The notes under the pieces: generated by a model
Told to the model about the DNA's origin: nothing
The model's input: the letters and a program-made list of their open reading frames with translations, nothing else
Database searches by the model: none
Program-made: the position numbers and the translations under genes
NCBI GenBank assembly: GCA_020137815.1
Contig: CM035357.1
Location: 1,198,974-1,262,973, forward strand
Source: Hormiphora californensis
Taxonomy: Eukaryota > Ctenophora > Tentaculata > Cydippida > Pleurobrachiidae
DNA length: 64,000 nt
Direction of reading: 5' to 3'
Shown here: in pieces, positions 10,800 to 21,811 of the stretch
Numbering within the stretch: the stretch's first letter is position 1
Layout of the letters: every line of letters begins with the position of its first letter

Positions 10800-11062
10800 T
10801 GTAGGGTCCGGTCTCCAGGGCCCAGGCGGAGGGGTCCGTGGTGTGGGCAGAGTAGGGGTTCGGCTTCCAGACGGAGGGGTCCGTGGTGTAGGGTCCGGCC
10901 TCCAGGCGAAGGGGTCCGTGGTGTGGGCAGAGTAGGGGTTCGGCCTCCAGACGGAGGGGTCCGTGGTGTAGGGGTTCGGCCTCAAGACGGAGGGGTCCGT
11001 GGTGTAGGGGTTCGGTCTCCAGGCGGAGGGGTCCGTGGTGTGGGCAGAGTAGGGGTTCTACT
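10800..11062. repeat. GC-rich minisatellite
   Basis: About six to seven imperfect units built from the words GTAGGGGTTCGG, CTCCAG(G/A)CGGAGGGG and TCCGTGGTGT. The array alternates between roughly 36-bp units and longer units that include TGTGGGCAGA. Open frames across it on both strands are compositional. Confidence 0.8.
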
Positions 11063-11780
11063 CTATGTTAATTTCGTATGGCAATACACTGCTCAGGTGC
11101 TCTACTACTGGTGATATTAATACTTTCTGTATAAACTGCATGATACTGTCTTAGCGTCGGCGGTAGTAGCACGGTAGTCGGTATTGCCTCTGATACTCAT
11201 TCGTAACATCAGCATTTTCAGCACGACGTTTTCTCCTGGTGGAATTAATAGAATTAATAATAGAATCAGCATTTTTGTTATCATGGGCTCTTCGGCCCCT
11301 GTTCATTACTTCCCTATCGCTTTTGCTCATGCTGTCGGAAGAGTCACTTTATCGTGCACGAGAGGATTCCACTTCTATCCGCCGGTCGGTACTACTACTC
11401 TATTCTTAGCTATACCGTATTATTCCGGCATTACTGCATGTATCTTTTCTTGATGAGAATTTCACCGTGATATTTACAATCAATAATAATTATTCATCAT
11501 ACTTCCTAAAATCTTCAGGGAGGTCGATGAAGGCCTCCCAATCCTGCCACTCTTCGCGGTTCCATAGACCCCTTAATTGACTGGGTTATGCCTTGCATAC
11601 AGCCGTTTTCAGTGTCTTTTGTGTATGAGTCTGACACTGCTTGAAATCAGAGCAGTGACCACGTGCACAATGCTTCAGATTTAATTGGTCTTGGCCTTCC
11701 CACTTTGAGTTGGTCCAGCCTTCTCGGCCTTCTTTCTCTTGTCCTCGGACTCTGCCCTCTGGGTCATTGATCGTCTTTTT
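11063..11780. other. Unannotated stretch
   Basis: No conserved motif was found on either strand. The word TGACCACGTG(C/T)ACAATGCTTCAG near 11,654 recurs at about 16,450 and 18,709, marking a dispersed repeat family. Confidence 0.4.
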
Positions 11781-11787
11781 ATGATAC

Positions 11788-11880
11788 TGCTACAGTTATG
11801 GAATTGGAATTAATATAAACTGAAGTATAATAAGTAGAGCAAACAATGAATGTAGTTCGGTAGCTCCTGCATCATAGCGT
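11788..11880. repeat. Direct repeat shared with 13.80-13.90 kb
   Basis: The sequence from GCTACAGTTATGGAATTGGA through GAGCAAACAATG is repeated 2 kb to the right (about 13,800-13,877), there just upstream (in minus orientation) of a 119-codon open frame. The two copies bracket the RNase H fragment and the repeated small open frames, possibly as ends of one decayed retroelement. Confidence 0.55.
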
Positions 11881-11913
11881 GAGTATGTTGTTGTTGTGGT
11901 GCTGCGATTCGGA

Positions 11914-12895
11914 CTATGCTTTGTCAGCCATCTCATTACCTTGAACCTTTGTGTGACCTCTAACCCAGCACAGTGTCAACTCCGATAATTCTCCAACCTG
12001 TGTGTATTGTATGTCTTCGTCCAGGATTGTCTTCCTTATCTCAAGTTCTGCAAGAACAGCTGCACGTGCAGGTGCAGTACAAAAGTAATCACAATATCTC
12101 TTCATGAACAACATTTTTGGTGTAGCCTTTTTGATCAGTCATGATCTTTAATTGGTCGGGATCTCCCACACGCGACTCATAAAGCTGGCCGTGTTGGAAA
12201 AAGGGTGGATCCGCGGCTATCCAACATCTCTTCATCGTTTGACCTTAAACAGGTTATAGTTCGTTAATCAAGTTAAATTCAAATTCATTAAATAAATTTG
12301 CTCCAATAAAGCCTACCCTGGGATTTGTGTGAGAGCAAAGGAAAGTCTTATAGGAAACTGCTTCCTTGTAAGTTTGAATTGGAAGATGGTCTGCTGTGCC
12401 AACCTTGAAGGGCTGGTTTCACTGGGAAGATGGTGTCAGATGGTGTCATAGGGATCCTTGGAAGCAGTAAGCATTTTTCCTTTGAAAACTCCTGTTGCCA
12501 CGGAGAGCTCTATAATGTTGCTATGAGAAGAATTTTCGCTGTCGTATATCAACTGTTGTTGAAACAAGGCAAGAACAGTGCATATAATACTATATCTCGG
12601 ACAGTTTGTTGAGAGTGTCGATAAGGAGTTCTGTGGTTTTGCATCGATCGTTGGTGTTGTTGAGATTTGTTGTATTACTACCTGCCTGTCTGTGAATGCA
12701 ATTGCTGTGTCTCCCTCCTCTGCCAGTTTCAGCAGATCCTCCACGCCTCCTTTCATCGCCTCTGTCTCTGCTTGATTTATAGTGCTCTTGGAATGTAGTT
12801 TTTTTCTGTCCTTGACTGACCTCTATGTCGTCTTTCATGATTATCCATCCTGCCCCTACCCTTCCTTCGCCTAGGTTTGACCCGTCACTTAATAT
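11914..12895 (-). pseudogene. Frame-broken RNase H domain of a LINE-type retroelement, with helicase-like insertion
   Basis: On the minus strand, going down from 12,895, the pieces read SDGSNLGEGRVGAGW (first Asp block), then AETEAMKGGVEDLL (Glu block), AFTDRQVVIQQI (second Asp) and finally WVRGHTKVQGNEMADKA (His/Asp block near 11,918). These are the four RNase H motifs in order, but in different frames and separated by unrelated sequence. A Pif1-type helicase tail (12,078-12,215) lies between them. RNase H of this form accompanies some LINE ORF2 proteins. It is clearly inactive as read. Confidence 0.7.
12078..12215 (-). pseudogene. Pif1/Helitron-type helicase C-terminus, fragment C
   Basis: Minus strand reads FFQHGQLYESRVGDPDQLKI and then TKNVVHEEIL followed by a stop. 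Both the HGQLY..SRV motif and the terminal NVVxxEIL are typical of the ends of Helitron-borne Pif1 helicases. Three residues (VAM) expected before SR appear to be missing or changed. It overlaps the RNase H remnant in another frame. Confidence 0.65.
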
Positions 12896-12942
12896 TTCCC
12901 ATTTCCTTTCTACCTAAGGCTGAATTCTTTCTGGAAGGATGG

Positions 12943-13161
12943 TCACGATGAACAATGCGAAATCCCCTCCATGACGGCACTGTCCCCGTGGTCGGAGGAG
13001 ACAACAAGGCTAATGCAGGAGATCCCGCTCGGTCCAGCCTCGGCATCGTCGGGCTTCCTCGCCTTTTCCTTCCCACTTTTTGCATTGACCTGTTTAATTG
13101 GTTCCGTTTTCTCTCTCTTTAAATCGCCATCAGGCCTTTCGGACATCGATCTTCTTTTCAT
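12943..13161 (-). pseudogene. Truncated copy of small repeated ORF
   Basis: A 72-codon frame that closely parallels the N-terminal half of the 119-codon frame at 13,431-13,790 (both begin MKRRSMSERP and share KPDDAEAGPSGISCIS). It diverges at the end and lacks the C-terminal ALLRRKL segment. It is part of a local duplication. Confidence 0.5.
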
Positions 13162-13430
13162 GTTGTGGACAGCTCACAACACTGTGACATGTTCTCTTTC
13201 GCAAACAAATTCCAGGGAAATGGTAGCTAGATTAGGGAACACTGACATCAGCAGCCGTTTCTAGCCAGTAGTGGGCAGCACTGCCATATCCATTCATGAC
13301 TGACCTTTGAACTGCTGGTATTATTTTATAACAGATATTATCTCTCACTATCTCCCTACACATTGAAAGAACAATTGAAACAATATTCATTTTGATGATA
13401 ACGTATTTAATATTATAAACAGTTTATAAT

Positions 13431-13790
13431 TTATAAATCCATAGCTTTTCGAATGTTCGATAACTTTCTCCTGAGGAGAGCAATCTCCCGCATTAGCCTC
13501 GGTCTCTCTTCCAACCAAGGGGACGGTGCCGGTGTGAAAGTGATTACGGGTTGTTCATCGTCTGACATGGTTAACGATGAAAAATGCGAAATCAGCTCCA
13601 TGACGGCACTGTCCCCGTGGTCGGAGGAGACACCAATGCTAATGCAGGAGATCCCGCTCGGTCCAGCCTCGGCATCGTCGGGCTTCCACGCCTTTTCCTT
13701 CCCACTTTTTGCCTTGGCCTGTTTAATTGGTTCCTTTTTCTCTCTCTTTAAATCGCCCTCAGGCCTTTCGGACATAGATCTTCTTTTCAT
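13431..13790 (-). CDS. Unrecognised small ORF with C-terminal leucine/arginine motif
   Basis: A complete 119-codon frame. The N-terminal 35 residues are strongly basic (KRREKKEPIK-type), the middle is acidic/Ser-rich, and the C-terminus reads REIALLRRKLSNIRKA, a likely short amphipathic helix. The same terminal pattern (RENALLRRQLGIIRKA) ends the open frame at 17,614-17,958, and a truncated copy lies at 12,943-13,161. I do not recognise the family. The repetition among retroelement debris suggests a transposon-encoded ORF1-like protein, but that is inference. Confidence 0.4.
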   Translation of the reverse strand: MKRRSMSERPEGDLKREKKEPIKQAKAKSGKEKAWKPDDAEAGPSGISCISIGVSSDHGDSAVMELISHFSSLTMSDDEQPVITFTPAPSPWLEERPRLMREIALLRRKLSNIRKAMDL

Positions 13791-14012
13791 GTTGTGGACA
13801 GCTACAGTTATGGAATTGGAATTAGTATAAATATATAAATAAAACTGAAGCTAAGTATAAATAGAGCAAACAATGGAGAGTAGGTATAGGTGGCTCTTGC
13901 GACCGAAGAGAGCCATTTCAATGAAGAAATTGAAAATTCTGGTGAAATGATCTAACATTTTTTTTGGAAAAACAATTAAAAATATATACACAATGGTATT
14001 TACAATGGCAAT

Positions 14013-14345
14013 TTACAATTTTGTATTATTAAAAGCATATGTAAAATCCTCAACATTATAATCTTTCATTGTCCTGCTGTTTCTTGACCCACGTATACAT
14101 AAGAGGCTCAATTTTAAAATGGTAAAGGAGAGTCTCACTCTTAAAAAGCTGATAACGTCATTAAAACTATCATTCTTCTTATTGCAAATCTTGTTAAATA
14201 AAAGTTTTAAAAAAGTCTTGCATTCAGGTCCATAGCCTCCTGTTATTGAAAAAATTAAAGGGGTAAAAGTGCCTCTTTCGACATTTAAAATTCTCTCATT
14301 ATATTTACACCTTTTCTTAGATTCAAGATATGTAAAAACCTTCTT
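14013..14345 (-). pseudogene. Retrotransposon ORF2 C-terminal fragment, copy 1
   Basis: The minus strand reads KKRCKYNERIL, VERGTFTPLIFSITGGYGPE, then ILKLSLLCIRGSRNSR and a stop after about 20 more residues. The run 'GTFTPLxFS..GG.GPE ... L.LLC.RGSR' is a well-conserved C-terminal block of LINE-type reverse transcriptase polyproteins in invertebrate genomes. The RT domain is not present upstream; instead a helicase fragment and fold-back element 3 follow. Confidence 0.7.
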
Positions 14346-14402
14346 TGCACTTTTACATTTAGTTGATGATCTAACATTATGATACTCCTGTTGTTGGGAA
14401 TA

Positions 14403-14651
14403 TTAGTTGGAGACACACAAACTGAAACTCAGGAACTTGGGTGATGGAAAAAGTGAAAACCGAAATCCAAAACATAAACTTCTGCCTGGATACACAATAT
14501 TTGCTTTTTTTTTATTTGGAGACAGGACTTTGATTTGACTTGGATTGCCTACACGGCTCATAGCCACGTATAACTGGCCGTGACTAAAAAATGACGATTC
14601 GTGGCAAGCCACACCCACTCTTTCCATTGTTTGTCCTGAAAAAATGAGCAT
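14403..14651 (-). pseudogene. Pif1/Helitron-type helicase C-terminus, fragment D
   Basis: An 82-codon minus-strand frame containing SGQTMERVGV, FFSHGQLYVAMSRVGNPSQI and, later, NIVYP. These correspond to the last conserved helicase motifs of Helitron Pif1 proteins (QGQT..., FSHGQLYVALSR, NVVY.E). It is the best preserved of four such tails in the window. Upstream of it (higher coordinates) no further helicase motifs were found. Confidence 0.75.
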
Positions 14652-14868
14652 GTTATTGTTGTATATAGTCCAATTTGGTATCCTCCAAGGACGAAACTAA
14701 AATTTCATATCTGTCGGTGTGACAGTGTCACATATTGTCGACATCGAGGCATTTTTGACAGTGGTAAAACTGAATGTTGATCCATTATCAGTTTCGCAAT
14801 TCCGGCTAGACATGACCGTGTCATAGCTTTTCCTAAGATATGTATCTATCGTGTCTCTACTCTGTTAA

Positions 14869-15855
14869 GGCCAGAGGGGGGGGGGTCGACGTGTTTTTTG
14901 AGGTATACGTTATATGAAAGCGCTGGGCAAGGCGGATCGATTAGAACAGACATCATCGATGTTGCGCGCACCGTTTGGCCAAAATTTGGGGGTTAACATT
15001 TGGCCTATAATGGATGTTAACCCCTATAAATCAGGATTGGTGGGGTCTAGAACATCCATCATTGTACCAAAGGCTTCGTCTTGTCTTGATACAACTTCCT
15101 GAAAAGTTTTATGTCGTTACTCCAACTACTTCTTGATTTTTTGGGGGTTTACAAAATATGCGGAAAAAGCCCTTTTTGCCTCTAATTTTGCTCTTTTTTG
15201 GGACATCCTGCCTCACTTCCTGAAATAACGGCTAGGACTCAGACCTTGCCGTTTGGCATAGTTGTTCTAGAGACCGTGTTCTTCAAATTTGATGTAGCGA
15301 TTTTTGATTAAGGCCCCCGTTCAAAAATTATAGGGGTTAACATTTGTTTTGTCCATGAAAATTTTATGTAAACCCCTATAATTTTTGAACGGAGGCCTTA
15401 ATCAAAAATCGCTACATCAAATTTGAAAAACACGGTCTCTAGAACAACTATGCCAAACGGCAAGGTCTGAGTCCTAGCCGTTATTTCAGGAAGTGAGGCA
15501 GGATGTCCCAAAAAAGAGCAAAATTAGAGGCAAAAAGGGCTTTTTCCGCATATTTTGTAAACCCCCAAAAAATCAAGAAGTAGTTGGAGTAACGACATAA
15601 AACTTTTCAGGAAGTTGTATCAAGACAAGACGAAGCCTTTGGTACAATGATGGATGTTCTAGACCCCACCAATCCTGATTTATAGGGGTTAACATCCACT
15701 ATAGGCCAAATGTTAACCCCCAAATTTTGGCCAAACGGTGCGCGCAACATCGATGACGTCTGTTCTAATCGATCCGCCTTGCCCAGCGCTTTCATATAAC
15801 GTATACCTCAAAAAACACCCCAAAAAACCCGTCGACCCCCCCCCCCCCTCTGGCC
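14869..15855. mobile_element. Fold-back element 3 (about 1 kb palindrome, TTAA flanks)
   Basis: Same family as element 1 (same GGCCAGAGGGGG termini and arm sequence), with TTAA at 14,865-14,868 and 15,856-15,859. Arms are near-identical inverted repeats of about 485 bp; differences include the length of the terminal G run. It interrupts a Penelope-like remnant whose coding strand continues at 15,860. Confidence 0.9.
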
Positions 15856-15859
15856 TTAA

Positions 15860-16100
15860 TAATGTCGAAGTCATGTTACTCCTATTACCAATATTGCATA
15901 ACGTCTGCATGATGCACGGTACACCACATTTTCTTCTGCGCATGGGACTCCATTTTGGTGTAGAACACATCCACAGTCTGGACCATTTTCTTTCTTCTTG
16001 GTTCTTTGCCATACTGGTAACAGGTCTTTCTTGAGGATGTAACACTACGGATTGGTAGTCCTGACTCCTTAATTGCTTTCTTCACCTTGCCTCTCGTTTG
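15860..16100 (-). pseudogene. Penelope-like element fragment, linker before GIY-YIG domain
   Basis: The minus strand reads KKAIKESGLPIRSVTSSRKT, resembling the conserved 'ikesglpir' segment between RT and endonuclease of Penelope-like retroelements. It is followed in shifted frames by Cys-containing pieces (CGVPCIMQTLCNIGN). Frame breaks are present. Fold-back element 3 inserted at its distal end. Confidence 0.5.
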
Positions 16101-16582
16101 CGTGTTCCGTTATTGCTGAATTCCCCATAATATGTGACATAGCCACACCTCTTGTAAACTTGAAGAACTGCACGAGTTTTTCAGTGAATCCGGGACGTGT
16201 CACCCGTTGAAGTAGTGTATTTAAAGAACTTGACTCATACAATTCACTGTCACATCCTGCAATATAATAACCTCTCGTCCTCTCTCCATTTCCCAAGAAA
16301 ATACTAATCTTAATTTAACAATAATTATACCTATGATAGAGTTAGCAATAATATTATTATTATCTTGATTTATATCTTCCAGCCCCCGAACAGGGCCAAG
16401 CCTGAGACCAGAATTATATGTAGCTGGAACACTGCCTGAAATTAGAGCGGTGACCACGTGTACAATGCTTCAGCTTGAGTTATTATATTCTCGTAGGCAC
16501 ACGTCACACACCGCTATCTTATTTGTTGTTATCACTATCATTATTCCACAGTATCAAAGTCAATTATTTATAAGAAAGAGTC

Positions 16583-16800
16583 TCAAACTCTCCCGATATT
16601 CTCGTTGGGGTTTCGTTGCCAGTGCTCACCAAGAGCTGAAACATCTGTTCCCATTCTCACTGATGCCTCATATTCTCCGAGTCTCTCTTTCAGTGGCCGT
16701 GATGTCGCACCGATGTAATTCTTGTTGCACTCCATACACGTTTCTCTAAATAACGGTTCACTATCCGTTTGAATAAAATCATCGGTTTCTGGTATTGTGT
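16583..16800 (-). pseudogene. Penelope-like GIY-YIG endonuclease fragment
   Basis: The minus-strand frame reads TCMECNKNYIGATSRPLKER and then LGEYEAS, VRMG and a stop at 16,583. C-x2-C-x4-YIG-x-T-x2-(x)LK-R is the GIY-YIG nuclease signature found at the C-terminus of Penelope-like elements. The catalytic Arg of 'ERL' is present, but the downstream catalytic Glu region is truncated. Confidence 0.7.
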
Positions 16801-16910
16801 CTTGTCATGAGCCCTGGTCCTTTGGCACCCATTTTCCTATAACACCTACCGAATCGTTTTTAATTTATATGTTTGGATCCGTCCAGCCTTGATCCTGCAC
16901 CAAGCACGTA

Positions 16911-17610
16911 TTGCTGCTCTTATCGCCAGAAGATCTGTATACGGATTCCTGCTGGCTTACTGACCGGGTGTTGATGAATACGTTTCCAAAACAAACGAAG
17001 TTTTGTCCTCGTTTCATGATTCAGCGGATCATATTTCCCCATGTTCTGGCAAACCGATTTTTCTGTTTTGGTAGCACAGTTTACAATGTAACTGGCCAAT
17101 ATCAAAACTAAATGTGACGAATTGAATTTTCACACAAAGGAAAAACTACCGTTTAGTTATATATAGCGTTTAGTATAGCAGTAAACAAATGTTTCAGAAG
17201 AAACTCTTCATCAGTACAAACTACAAATGAAAACAAGTGGTTTTACCAGACAATTGTTTCGATCCAGATGGATCTCATCAGTGGAATAAAATCAGTCGGG
17301 GTCGGGGGTCGGGGAGTTCGACTTCGATTCAGGGAGTTCGATTTTAGGCTCATTATAGCTGTACTCCTCCAGCTGAAAAAGTAGTTTGCTGTAATAATAT
17401 GTAAATATTATTACGATTGGAAGAAAAAATTGGTCGATTTTGCATTTGTACTTACTGAAGACCAACTTTCGTCGAGAATCTTGATGATCTCCTCATCAGT
17501 TAAATATTATATGTACTTATTATCCTGACTCATTGACATTCTGCTATAAAATGGCATGGTGTATCAAAGTATCAAAATCATATAATACAATAAAATCTAT
17601 TTATTTATCA
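16911..17610. other. Retroelement debris without clear ORF
   Basis: Contains a 61-codon minus-strand frame (16,920-17,105) possibly continuing the Penelope-like element upstream, and a non-coding stretch (17,120-17,290) with the words TTTCAGAAGAAACTCTTCATC and CCAGATGGATCTCATCAGTGG, typical in tone of Penelope-like flanking repeats. No intact gene. Confidence 0.3.
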
Positions 17611-17613
17611 GGG

Positions 17614-17958
17614 TTAAGAGGGAAATTGCCCTGATGCTTTGCGGATTATGCCTAGCTGCCGCCGCAGTAGGGCATTCTCCCTCTTAACCCTGATAAGGAT
17701 TACTCCTACATCGGTTTGGGTCCCATTGGACTGGTATGTGGGTGGGGGACTGTGCCTGGGAGTTCTGTGGCACTTGATCAACTTCCATCTGTGGAGATAG
17801 AGAGATGAGGCTTGTCGCTGCTGTCGCTGTCTATCACGCATTTGTTGTCGTTGTTCGTCAGTCATACTTGCTACCTGTTGACGTCTCCTTTCATTCTTCA
17901 GAATAGGGACCAGGTAAATAGTAGGCAGAGTGCATATAGGGCTCAGAATAGGGAACAA
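17614..17958 (-). CDS. Unrecognised small ORF ending in ALLRRQL-type helix
   Basis: A 114-codon frame. From an internal Met it reads MTDEQRQQMRDRQRQQRQ, a Gln/Arg-rich likely coiled segment, then a Pro-rich middle, and ends RENALLRRQLGIIRKA plus seven residues. The end matches that of the 13,431-13,790 frame although the rest differs, pointing to a shared short domain. Function unknown; likely a transposon gene. Confidence 0.35.
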   Translation of the reverse strand: MFPILSPICTLPTIYLVPILKNERRRQQVASMTDEQRQQMRDRQRQQRQASSLYLHRWKLIKCHRTPRHSPPPTYQSNGTQTDVGVILIRVKRENALLRRQLGIIRKASGQFPS

Positions 17959-18023
17959 GAGTACTCTTTTTTTGGAAGAACAATTAAAAATATATACACA
18001 ATATTGGTATTTACAATGGCAAT

Positions 18024-18225
18024 TTACAATTTAATATTATTAAAAGCATAGGTAAAATCCTCAACATTATAATCTTTCATTGTCCTGCTGCTTCTTGACC
18101 CACGTATACATAAAAGGCTCTATTTTAAAATGGTAAAGGAGAGTCTTACTCTTAAAAAGCTGATAACGTCATTAAAACTCTCATTCTTCTTATTACAAAT
18201 CTTGTTACATAAAAGTTTTAAAACC
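18024..18225 (-). pseudogene. Retrotransposon ORF2 C-terminal fragment, copy 2
   Basis: Nucleotide-level copy of 14,013-14,220: minus strand encodes SFLRVRLSFTILK, then CIRGSRSSR and a stop after the same number of codons. The upstream GTFTPL block is absent here; the repeat ends abruptly near 18,225. Confidence 0.65.
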
Positions 18226-18397
18226 GTACTCTTGGGAAAAGATAGAACAAACTTATAATGTCATGTTGTACAACATCTCGCAAGAAGAAAAAAAACCGTA
18301 CTCTCATCACAATGCTCCTTCATAAATACAACTACAACAGAAACTTCCATTTGTGCCTACACTTGGCTAATATAACACTGTTAGTAACAGTTCCGAT

Positions 18398-18590
18398 CTA
18401 ACATTCAGAAGCCTTGGCTCCTTCGAGTTCTGCAAATCCCATATCTTTTCCGACAGCCTTGTATCTCCTCTTCTTCCGGGCATTCCTCAGGCTGGCCATG
18501 TGCCCATAGTACCGCTGTTTAAAAGTCCCCTCGGTCATTCGTATGTAGTGGAATTGGTCTCCATTATCCACTGTAATTGAATTTTCTCAT
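18398..18590 (-). pseudogene. Second type of GIY-YIG-like fragment
   Basis: The minus-strand frame reads HYIRMTEGTFKQRYYGH, MASLRN, then a basic tail and a stop at 18,398. 'YIG.TEG.FK.RYY.H..S.RN' is a GIY-YIG variant frequent in mobile elements. The Gly of YIG is Arg here, suggesting decay. Confidence 0.5.
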
Positions 18591-19146
18591 AATATATTGT
18601 GTAATTTGTCTGTGACTCAGATCCGAAAGCTAACATCCATAGCTCTTTCTCAGTCATGTCACCGAGTTTTGCCATTATTTTCTCTCCGGAAACGAAACTG
18701 ATAAATTGACCACGTGTACAATGCTTCAGCTTAAGTTATATTCTCGTAGACACACACCGTTATCATATTTTTTGTTGTCACTATCATTATTCCACAGTTT
18801 TATTCCATATAATACCTCACCATGAAGGAGGGCTGTCCGTCCAAGGGCGAGATGTCACCCCAATTCATCTTAAGGACGTTACAACTCAATTCTCAGCAAA
18901 AAATAACTGGAAAATAATAATAAGTTGCATGAAACTGGATAATTCCACCCCAAGTAAATTCCATCTGTGTACCCCGAGTAGTGATACTCCATATTGAACA
19001 TTGGTAGTATAATTGATAGTGTTGACAGATATATAGTGTGGGAACCTGTCTGCTTTATATTAAAATAAACAAGTTTCGCTAATAACCGGTTAATAAAGTA
19101 TTTCAGTTTTATAATTCCCAATACTTTCAGGGCTCGAGGAGGCAGT

Positions 19147-20065
19147 ATGGAAGCTACGTATGCGTATCACGGAGCAGCGAGACGCTCTTCTTCTCTTCAG
19201 CGGAACAGTTCATTGTCCTCTGTCTCTAGAGGGGCTAGTGCAGTGCCCTGTTTGTCAGCGTGCAACTCGGAAGGGTAGGTTGTTTGTTGAATGATGGGGT
19301 TACTCAACAATAAGTTGTGGGGTTTTATGACTATCAAACCAGATCTTCCTTTTTATTTCTATTACTTCATGCTTGAGAGATCAAGTATTATTTCATCAGA
19401 ATCTATTGATTCAATATAGATTATGGCGAAATAATGTTCGAAATTTAAGTCATCCAAAAAAATATTGAGTCATTGATAGTTATTGTTCATCAGTAATTGA
19501 TCCTGACATCGAATCAAATAATTTATTATGTGTGGTAATTAAGCGGTACGTTATAATTCTAACAATCTAATTCTAACAATCTAATATAAGTTCCAACACA
19601 GAACGTGAACTTTATATGTTATGTCTCTCCAGCTAGGCCAATTACATTGTACCTATGTTTTAATTACAAAACAAGAGTTATAATTCTCCTTTCGTCACTA
19701 GCTATGTCACTGCGTGTGATATCACACTATACTATTAAGTGATCACTATAGTTAATAGGTTATCTCTCTAATCTTCTTCGTGTTGGTATTGTCGATATTT
19801 GATCATTGAATTAACATTTGGTCACTTTCAAGTTTCGATACACCAATAAATATTGGCAGGGTTCAAGGCCAGCTCATAGCTACCATTTCTTTTTGTTACT
19901 ATTTGGAGTCTTTTTGTTACTATTTGGAGTCTTTTTGCACTAATGGCCATTATTTTAACCACGCCCTTTGATCATGGCTCTCTTTTTTTGTAGACAACTA
20001 TAACATCTCTCTCAGAGTCATATATTCTCCCTTTCTTTTGACTACTATTTGACCTTTATTTTGTC

Positions 20066-20103
<38 letters not shown>

Positions 20104-20833
20104 TTCTTGGTCTTGCAGTGGTATAGTGCTCTCTCACCCTCTATCCCCTCTCTTTCTCTCCCTCTCTCTCTCTCCCTCTCTCTCTCTCTCACCCTTTATC
20201 CCCTCTCTTTCTCTCCCTCAATTTAACTGGCTAAATTACTCTCTCTATTCGATAAGTGGTAGTATTATAGGCTCATGACTCTCGACGTGCTAGCAGTTGT
20301 TTTGACGTTTCGACATTATAGATCCGGCTTTGTTCAGATCTGTATGTTCGACTTTTATTGTTCAGATCTGTATGTTCGAAGAAACTTTTATTGGTAATCG
20401 ATCGCTGCTGCTGCAGTAGAAATATTCTATAGCTACCACGACCCCCTCCCCCTGGTCGAGCTTGCCCTGGTGTGTGTGTAGCTATCGCAACCCCCTGGTG
20501 TGTGTAGCTATCTCGACCCCGGCCTCCCTGCATCTGGAGTACCCTGGTGTGTGTGATCACTGTTTCAAAGCTGTTTTGCAGCAGGTAAAGTGACTTTATT
20601 TTTAATTTTATTTTTAATCCATTACTTTATTTCGGATTTTTAATCCGTTCGTTTACCGCCAATATAACTGCTTTCATTGAAACTCCATGGAGTTACACAA
20701 ATAAGTAATTATCGTGACTATCTATATTTCCATCTCAATTAACAGTTGAGAAAGTCCTACTGAGTATTACTGAGGTCACTGACAGGATGAATTCGTTAGA
20801 AATTCTGCCTGTCACTCACTTCCCGTTATCCAG

Positions 20834-20910
<77 letters not shown>

Positions 20911-21316
20911 TCTCTCACACTGAAGTCTGACCTAACGCGATGTTAACTGGGAATTAAAATTATCATAAAATTTACTGATATATTACTGGTACCGTTGCGG
21001 TTCTAAACTCATAGCAGACAATATCTCGCCCATGTTTACTGTTTTCATCCCAATTTGCAGAACCGTATCTAAAATGTGGTATGTAGGGCGGGCAGGAAGA
21101 GGGGCTGTGGGGCCTGTGAAACATAACTATTTTCGCCATTCCTGACCCCATTCCTAATTACGAACCAACACACTAATTACAGCTAGTGACACACACACAC
21201 ACACACATCTAACAAGTGCTACTACAGTGGTGAATGACTGGCCGTGGTTAAAAATACGTGCCTGCCCCCTCACTATCACCTCTAACTCTCTCTCTCTCTC
21301 TTTTTCTCTCTCTCTC

Positions 21317-21384
<68 letters not shown>

Positions 21385-21729
21385 GTTATTTCTCTCTTCA
21401 TACGTCATCACTGAGTCACATTGCTTTTTCGTTTAGTAGACTGTTTGTTTCCAGTTGTTTTCCTTAAAATTACGAGGAGAGAGAAGAGGGACAGTTTGAG
21501 AGAGGGAGATTCCGAGAGGGGGAGAAATCGAGAGAGAGAGTCAGAGTGAGCTAGAGAGAGTGAGACCGGAGGCACCAAGTCCAATCAAAACCTAAGGATT
21601 ACTTAATTCTACCAGTTATACTATGCAGTATGCGGTCATAAATCGAGGGTAATTTATATTTGTGTTATCGCTCTTTCTAATTCTATTAGCTGTTTTTCTC
21701 TCTCCATCTATCTTTCTCTCTCTCTCTCT

Positions 21730-21811
<82 letters not shown>

